Under the pieces are notes generated by a model. The model made no database searches and was not told the DNA's origin. It was given only the letters and a program-made list of their open reading frames with translations. From Auricularia sp. M13 (Eukaryota > Basidiomycota > Agaricomycetes > Auriculariales > Auriculariaceae), in assembly GCA_037042915.1 (NCBI GenBank), contig CM073197.1, positions 4,278,001-4,342,000 of the forward strand: a DNA stretch of 64,000 nucleotides. The letters are read 5' to 3'. Each line of letters opens with the position of its first letter. Position 1 is the stretch's first letter. Shown here in pieces: positions 56,890-64,000 of this stretch. A program made the translations under genes and the position numbers.

Positions 56890-58690
56890 TAGGATTTTCT
56901 GCCGAGATATTTGCGAATCAAAAGGCCGTCAGGATGGAGCTGCGCGAGTCGCGTAAAGTTGCGCGCTAGGCTTCGCAGTAGTCAAAAGGGAGCAGAAGGT
57001 GGTCTGGCAATGCGCGCGTGCATATACGCGCGACAGTCCGCCGTGGGAGCGGAAAAAGGAGAACGAGCGGAGCCTGAAACCGCGACTCAGCCTTCGGCCT
57101 ACGACGCCCGAAGAGTTTTGCTTCCGTTGGGGGCTCATGTTGTAAAGTGTACACGACAGCGGCGTGATACACAGCTCATGATTATATGAGAATCCACTAT
57201 CGTCTCTTTAAAAACATGCTAGGCGGGCGATGAAAGGAAGAAGACGAGTTTTCATCGGATATTTCACCCTAACGCTCGACAGGACGCTATGCGCGTTCCA
57301 CACGACATAGCGTCACGTATAGCAGCGAGAGTAATGATTGGCATACGTTACTGTATGCTGTGGCTGTTCAGATCATGTGTCTCTCCTCAGTTCTCTTCTC
57401 TGTGTTTGAGCAGAACGTGTGTGGCAACCTGCAACCCAGGGTGTCCCTTCACTCAGAGGGCTCAAGCAAAGCATATGTGCACAGCAGAAGCTCCACTGCA
57501 ACGCAAGCTGCGAAGGAAAACTACGCACGCTGTCGTCTGTTTGTACTACTGATCGCGTGATCAACCACGTACTCAGATTCTCTACGACGCTCAACATTTC
57601 GGCAAGAATTTATGCACTATAACGTTTGTTATGGGAAGTTCTGGTCCAGATATTTTCCGGGAAACAGGTCACCAGTTATCCGTCTTCAAGCGCGTCCGAC
57701 CGGACCTCGAGGCGTCGAAACTGTGACTACATTGTTGACCAAAGGAAACTCGTATCAGGTCCCTTCTAACACGCCGTTTGCGTCTTCCATTCACTTCGCT
57801 CCAGCACGACGCACGCGCCCCCGCGGAATCCGGCTCCCCGCGGGGTAGGGGGCACACAGCCGCGCAGGATCGTGCAAGACGATGCAGTGGTGTCATGTAT
57901 ACATAGCTCAAGTCCCGCATCCTCCACCCGTGTACATATGCTGCTTGCAGGTCGATTTATCCTGCGTTTCACCGAGCACGAGCAAGCAGTAGACCTGAGA
58001 GAAACCCTCCTAACAGCAGAGGCAGCGCACCGCCAGCAGGATCGTGCAAGATGATGGAGTGGTGTTATACGTGGCTCATATCCCATGTATCCTGTGTTTC
58101 AGTGAACACGAGAGTCGAGCAGTAGACCTCAGAGAGACGTGCTGAGCAATACTGCAGTGGCGCACCGCCAGTAGGATCGTGCGACACGATGGAGTTGCAG
58201 CATGTGCAACTCATGTCCCACGTCCGCCGTGCTAATGAATGTTCATTTATGCAGTTTTCCCAATGGCGTGAGCACGACTCCCAGCTTCCTGCGTGGTCAT
58301 TAGAAGCGCCTTGCACCGATATCAGGGATAGATGCTCTGCATTTACATGCGGGTGTGTGGAAACACCATAGTACAGTATGTACCTTGAGCGTGCGCACAG
58401 GAATAGCGCAGACACGCATTGGTGTGAACACTTCTCAGGATCGCGTATGCACAAGGTACACGAGCAAGCGCCCCGAGCCCACCCGGGCGCTCATGATCGA
58501 CCGTGACATTCGCCGCGATCCCACAGACGGCTCTGTGGGGCCGTGGACAATGTACGTAGTGTATGACTCGCATTTCATTCAGACTGGCTGCTCGTGCTCT
58601 ATGTTCGCACAGTTCGCAAATTGGCCGAAAAACCGGAGCAGAGCACGAGAACCAATCGGCACTGCTGCACACCAGGGGTCACAATGAACA
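56890..58690 (+). repeat. segmental repeat, copy A
   Basis: Shares a collinear series of diverged blocks with 62500-64000, same orientation: AAAAGGAGAACGAGCGGAGC (57054; 62686), ACTGTATGCTGTGGCTG (57350; 62980), a CCGCGGAAyCCGGCTCCCC block (57825; 63457), and a GGGTGAGCACGAC-like to GCACCGATxTCAGGG block (58265; 63740). Non-coding; origin unknown. Confidence 0.8.
57865..58220 (+). repeat. three tandem ~150-bp units in copy A
   Basis: Units start at CAGGATCGTGCAAGACGATG (57865), CAGGATCGTGCAAGATGATG (58037) and TAGGATCGTGCGACACGATG (58172), each followed by GGAGT/CAGT, CTCATxTCCC and, further on, CGCACCGCCAG. Confidence 0.8.
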
Positions 58691-61600
58691 GCACGTTCGT
58701 CTAGGTACGTGGGCCATCCACAAAGCGCGATGTGCAGCATCGCGCCGCGCTTCGAAGCTGGCGAACGCCAATACTGCAGGCGAGACAGGAGCTGCAGAGA
58801 GTGGCTGGGGCTCCGTGGGAGCCTGCTCACTGCTGCGCGGCAGCTATGCGTGGGAATAGACGACCGCAGAGCCAGGGCCGCCGGAGAACTCACTGGCTGC
58901 CATGCAGAGAGTGGTAGCCGACCAGTACACAGACGAAGCACGAACCGCCGCGATCAATTATCGCCATGGAGCGCTTCGCGGTGTTGAGTTAGAGCACAAT
59001 GAAAGCAGGGATGCATACGGGGTCGCTAGAACAAAAACCGCGAGCCAGAGGGAACTGCATACACGCCCTGAGCGGCCCCAATATTCAATTATTACGCTGA
59101 ACGACCGGTTGGCCAACGTCATCCAGGAACCGGCGACCGTCGCCAGCCAGTGTTGACAGATTTACTGGCATCTGCAGCCCTTGGCGAGGGTCGGGCAGCA
59201 CGCATTAAGCAGACGCACTGTAGTTGCTGCACCAATTTACGGGCGGCAGACTCGCGTTGCGTTGCAAACAGATCGATGGCCAGACGATTGCGTCGTGGTC
59301 CGCGGCAAGACGAAAAGCGCGGCGGATGTCAGAGTCCAGAATCCAGATACGGCGGTCCGTAGCAGCATGCGGCGCGCGCGCGCAGCACTTTACTGAATGC
59401 GAGCAACTGGCTGCTGAGCGAAGAAAGCGTCTGTCAGCGCGTCGATTGAACTGGATTGGATGGAGGTCGACTCGGCTCACCGGACCGACCGAGCGCGCGT
59501 CCAGCCAAAGAACCAAGCAAGCTGCCTCATTTCGCTCAGGCAGCTTGCGTCGCGTCTCCTGTGGCTGCATCTCCCGCATGCATTGGGAAGTCCAGTGCCG
59601 TATCCCAGCCAGCCAGGAACTCAGCACCCGGCCGATCTCTCGCACTGGCACTAGCAGCCCAAATGCCATTGGCATCGGAAGCCCTCCCGCGCTTCGCAGG
59701 CGCCGGGCAGCCAATATCAACACGCAGGGCCGCACGGCAATGCGACGGGAGCGGTATGATACCATACCTGCTTGCGGTTGTCGATCCTTCCCTCGTTCGC
59801 GTGTGCGTGTACTGGCGATGCGCTGGCACTCTACCCCAGAGCCCCCAACTCGAGCTGGGGGGCACACAACGCGCTTTGCCTTGGCCCCGCAGACGCACCT
59901 TTTTTGCGAGGCGGGGCAGAATGGAACCGACTTGCTGCAGTGCATGAGAACCTGGGCATTCCATGATGAACTAACAATACTTGCCATTGAGAGAACGAGG
60001 CGTTCAGCTCGTTCGCCCTGCCTGGATGTCTACACGATGCAGCAGGAACCAGATGTCACTGTCGTTTTCAGCCACAGGGAATGGTAGCTCACATCCGAAT
60101 CGCAGCATCCCGGATACACGATGCACCCCGACCGCTGAGTGTGCACTTGAGAGGTGCTTTCCCTGAGCTGAAAACGGGGTCGGCGGTATGAGAGTATTCC
60201 CGCTCCGCGGAGAGCATGAGTTACAGAACGACGCACCGTCCGCGCGGCGAGGTGGCGCCCTCCTTGAGCCAGAGAGACACAATGTGCGATGAATTTGTGC
60301 GTCAAACTGCGCTCGCATCCCTCGCACTGCTCCACTGCATATGAGATATTCGCGCGTGATCCCATTGGATGCTAGCGCGTACGCGTTGTGTTGAGACGCG
60401 TGCTTGTATGCGAGCTTCATAGCAGTGTGTGATTCCATTGGGTGCGCGTAAGCCTGAAATGATACGCGTGCGTTCGCGTGCGTATGCATTATGCTAGCAG
60501 CGAGCCCAGCGATGCGAGCTCGCACCGAATTGCGTGCTTAGCATTCGCGACTGAGTTGCGTGCTGAGAGCTCGCGAGCTGCCTGGCACAACTTTTGCGCG
60601 TGCTGCAACGATTCGCGCATAAAGAAAGGAATTAGAGGCGCGCCGTCTAGAGAGCTGTGCAACGCACCGAGGCACTGCGTCGATGTGAGACAGGATATCT
60701 GCACGGTGATGCGAGAGCCAGACCGGGTTCACGTAAGGTCGGCCAAAGTCGAAGCGCCCGCCGATTGGCCAAATACCATATCGACCGACTGTCCAGCCTG
60801 AGGCTCGGCTGCCCATGCAGACGGATGCGGAGCTCCTCGACACACTGAATAGCGACGCAGCGCATATTTCGAGCAGCCATGCCCCAGCCAATGAGCACCT
60901 GCGGATAGTACGCTAGTCAGGATATTGCAGGCGGCCCTGCAGGTCGCGTCCTCGCGCAAGCGGGTAGCCAGTGAGCGATTGTGTAGGCGTAGGCGATGTA
61001 AACAGCACGCGGCAATCGGAAGGGTATACACTGAGACTGGGAGAAAGACGCCGCTGAACCGGGTTCGATTCGACGATAACGGACTGCGTGCAGGGCGGGT
61101 GACAAACGTGACAGATCCCGCGGAATTCAAACCACCGACGCCAACTGAAAGCCGGGACTAATTTAAGAATGGCATAACGCAGCTTACTGACTGGGATGCC
61201 TTGTATAGCAAGCCCGACACCGTACAGAGAGGGCAACAGTGCGCAGATCAGTGGGAGGGAGGTGACGCCAATAGGGCGCGCCAATCAATTGACACGCGAT
61301 GCAGATAAGATCACCATCGCTGTCAGGATTGGGCGGCTGCAGCAACGAGGGACGCAACGCGAGGCGAGGTTCAGGATGGCAGGACTCAGGGGCCCGCGAG
61401 ATAAGGCGTTTGCAGACAGTTGCCGTTAGCCGGCGGTAGAGCACCGAACGCCCGAGCAAGCTGGTATGCACAGACGCTATGTCGAGTCAGTATGTCGAAT
61501 CGTGCACAGGCGCTGGGCACGGTTTCAGCAAGGCGCCAGGGATCGACATCGGGCTCTCGGGCCGGGGAGGGAGGGAGACCGCAGCCGCGCGGTGGATATT

Positions 61601-62499
61601 AGAGAAGAGAGATAAGGACGCGGTGGACGAGGGCGTTGTTAAGGTTTTGCACATTACATATTGCAATTGCTTTTAGTGTGCCAGCGCAGAAAATAAACGG
61701 TCAATTGCAAGGTGTGTCCCTGGCACTGGCACCCGTCCGCAATGTCACACCGATGAGAGGAATGCAGCCGAGTCTGGCAGTGCGCTGAAGCCGGTATCGT
61801 CGACTGATGATGACGGGTGCGTTCGAGCGCCCGCCTCGCTGGTTCGAGCGCCGACATACAGGATACAACCCACCAGTTGATCACGAATGAATGCGAAGCA
61901 GGATCTCGGGTGCTGAGAACTAGTGTGCAGCGTTTATCTTCCCGTGCGAGCGCCCAGCCAGAGTAAAAGCGTGAAGCAGCGGCTTGTCGCCTTGGCCAGA
62001 CGTCCAAAGGTGAGTCATTTGCCGTCGCGAGGCCTGAAGAGCAGGATAGCAATACGTTCCCATGAGAGATCGAACTGATCAGGAGCGAGCACGATGCGGG
62101 CACGAGTCAAGCCGCGGAACTGCGCGGAGAGCATGTCGTCGCAGTCAAAGTTAGCCATTCGAGGATTCCATACGGCCTGCAGATAAATGCAGTCGAAGAA
62201 ACGGTGGGCTCTGGTAGCTTCGAGCCGAAGATCCAGACCAATCGCACTCTCCCGAAGAACACAGCGTCAATGATGGGTAGACGGTAATAAAGTGAGTTTC
62301 GTGAGATGCGGGAAGAGGATGAAAAAGAATCAGGCGGTCGAAAATTTTGCAGCAGAAGAATTAGCATGGTGACCTTCGGTCCCGAACTCCCAGCGCTGCG
62401 TGGATCCCAGCGAGGCAAAAAACAATAGTATATCCCGGCGCAAGTAAAGAAATAGCATACCAATACTGCGAAAACGGCGGTGTTTTTTAGTCTGTTGTC
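58691..62499. other. 3.8 kb without recognised genes
   Basis: GC-rich with many open frames on both strands, but none shows a domain, splice logic or consistent coding character. A GAGCTCGC/GCGAGCTC-rich patch at 60500-60560 is the only local structure noticed. It could be degraded mobile DNA. Confidence 0.45.
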
Positions 62500-64000
62500 C
62501 TCGTGCGCGTTGGAATTTTCGGCCAGAGATACGACCGAAGTAAAAAAAAGCCATCAGAATGGAGCTACGCCAGGCGCGTGAAGCTGCGCAATGGACCTTG
62601 CAGTGCCTATACGGAAGTTGCGTCACGTGCACCACGTGCAGGAGCTGCGCGCGTCCAGAGGCGCGCGCCGTACCGACGTGGAGCGGAAAAGGAGAACGAG
62701 CGGAGCGCGAAACCGCGCCTCGGCCCTCGGCCTTTGATGTCCGAAGAGGTATTTGCTTCCGACGGGAGCCTCACCCTTGAACGGCGTACTGGGCAGTGGC
62801 CTGAAAAACAGCTTGGAGTGTATAACGCTATGATGACGTAGTTTTCCAAAATTCATTGGGCGTTGAAAGCAGGAAGACAAGGGTTCATTGCGCGTTTTTG
62901 TTCGAACACTCGACAGGGCGCTGTCCGCGTTCCTCTCCAAAGGATTTGATGTAAAGCACAGAGAGTAATAAGTGGCATAAGTTGCTGTATGCTGTGGCTG
63001 CTTATACCATACATCTCTCCGCAGTTTTTTTCTTTGGGTTTGAGCCTAAACCTGTGTGTGGATAGCCGCAACCCTCCTTCGATCAGTGGGACCAAGCCGA
63101 GTTCACCTTAGAGCGCAGCTGCCGCCTCACCTCGTAGTAAGCTATTATAGAAAGCATAGAGCACGAACGTGCGAAATACATGCCGCATGATTGCTCCTGT
63201 GCACCGACTGCGTCAAGTTGCGCGACGTTCTAACATCTGCACAGCAGCTCAGGTAATGAAATTCTGCAATATTTGTCCTCCTAGTAGCAAATACACGACG
63301 GGATTGCGCAATTCGCTAGTTTGCATCTGACTGCACCTCGAGACGTGGAAACCTGCGACTACATTATTTGAGCATCCCACGACCCATCGGATACGTTGCT
63401 ATTTCTCGCAAGTCCCTTACACCACGCCTTTCGCGTCTGCCCGCAGCACGCTGTCCCGCGGAACCCGGCTCCCCGGGGCAGGGCGCAGGTTCGCGCAACA
63501 CGATGGAGTGGTATTATGTATAGCTCATATCCCGTGTATCTTGTCACGGTGTTTTAGCGAGCAAGAGCGAGCAGTCTGAGGCTCGAGAGACTCAGAGACA
63601 GTGGCGCATCGCCAGCGCTAGCAGGATCGTGGGCCACGACGAATGAAGTTGCAGCGTGTACTTATAACTCATATCCCACGCCCGCCGGACCCATGAATAT
63701 ATGCTGTACTCGTGTTTTATTTATCCGGTTTTTCCGACAGGGTGAGCACGACTTCCAGCTTCCAGTGCAATGAAGCGCGCAGCACTTTGCACCGATGTCA
63801 GGGCTGGATGTTCTCTTCATGCGTGTGGGAATGCCACAGTATGATTATGCATCGTGAGGGAGTGTGCGCACAGGAATGGCTCAAACATGCATTGGTGAGA
63901 ACATTTGTCTTGATCGAGCACCACTGACAGCATACTGAAGCGCTCTCAGTCCACATTCACCACGATCCCAGCCTGAGACACTTTTCAGACTGGCAGCTAG
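62500..64000 (+). repeat. segmental repeat, copy B, running to the window edge
   Basis: Collinear with copy A at 56890-58690 but shorter, and lacking one of the tandem units. Confidence 0.75.

Noticed and set aside
59205-60087. 260- and 287-codon overlapping frames on both strands
   Set aside because: Both open because of base composition; no motif, no plausible splicing and no conserved feature.
61064-61078. GGTTCGATTCG as a tRNA T-arm
   Set aside because: No acceptor stem, D-arm or anticodon arm could be paired around it.

Overview
The window looks like a basidiomycete (Agaricomycete-type) chromosome segment. Nearly every gene is split by 40-70 bp GT-AG introns. Plavaka and KDZ (Kyakuja-Dileera-Zisupton) transposases are present, as are F-box, MYND, Zn2Cys6 and secreted intradiol-dioxygenase genes. 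No tRNA, rRNA or CRISPR array was seen. All exon models were made by hand from splice sites and frame continuity.

Region 1 (1-20153) is a nest of mobile DNA. A Plavaka-type transposase gene (947-2159 and 18226-20153) is split by a 16,058-bp KDZ-type element (2160-18217). The element is bounded by an 8-bp direct repeat (GTTGACCG; 9 bp shared with the preceding G) and by short imperfect inverted ends. It carries a KDZ transposase fused to an Ulp1-like protease domain (11041-15859, +), a ~1,335-aa companion protein (3468-8029, -), four small genes, and clusters of a GGCATC-type repeat at both ends and in the middle. Removing it with one target copy restores the Plavaka frame. Several reading frames in the nest carry single-base damage.

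Region 2 (20395-27796) holds host genes: an F-box/LRR-like gene split by a 758-bp MITE with 8-bp target repeats, an 11-exon intradiol-dioxygenase-like gene with a signal peptide, and a DJ-1/PfpI-family gene broken by a 4-bp tandem duplication.

Region 3 (30472-45971) is a second large element, 15.5 kb, flanked by TA with perfect 68-bp terminal inverted repeats. It encodes an intact-looking DDE integrase-type transposase (43378-45392, -), a very large Cys/His-module protein with HECT-like overall character (31797-37487, +), a divergent pair of ~0.9-kb-aa-scale unknown proteins (37516-40177 -, 40094-42922 +) and an 89-aa CxxC protein. Symmetric GGGAAT arrays sit inside both ends. Its left terminal repeat is interrupted by a 481-bp MITE whose own ends resemble those of the big element and which also sits at a TA. 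This TA-flanked, multi-gene integrase element is the best candidate for an undescribed system here.

Region 4 (45972-64000) returns to host sequence: a 202-aa Zn2Cys6 protein, a possible F-box fragment, a 71-aa small-barrel-like protein, a HExxH protein and a 479-aa MYND protein. It ends in about 8 kb without recognisable genes that contains a diverged ~1.5-kb direct segmental duplication.
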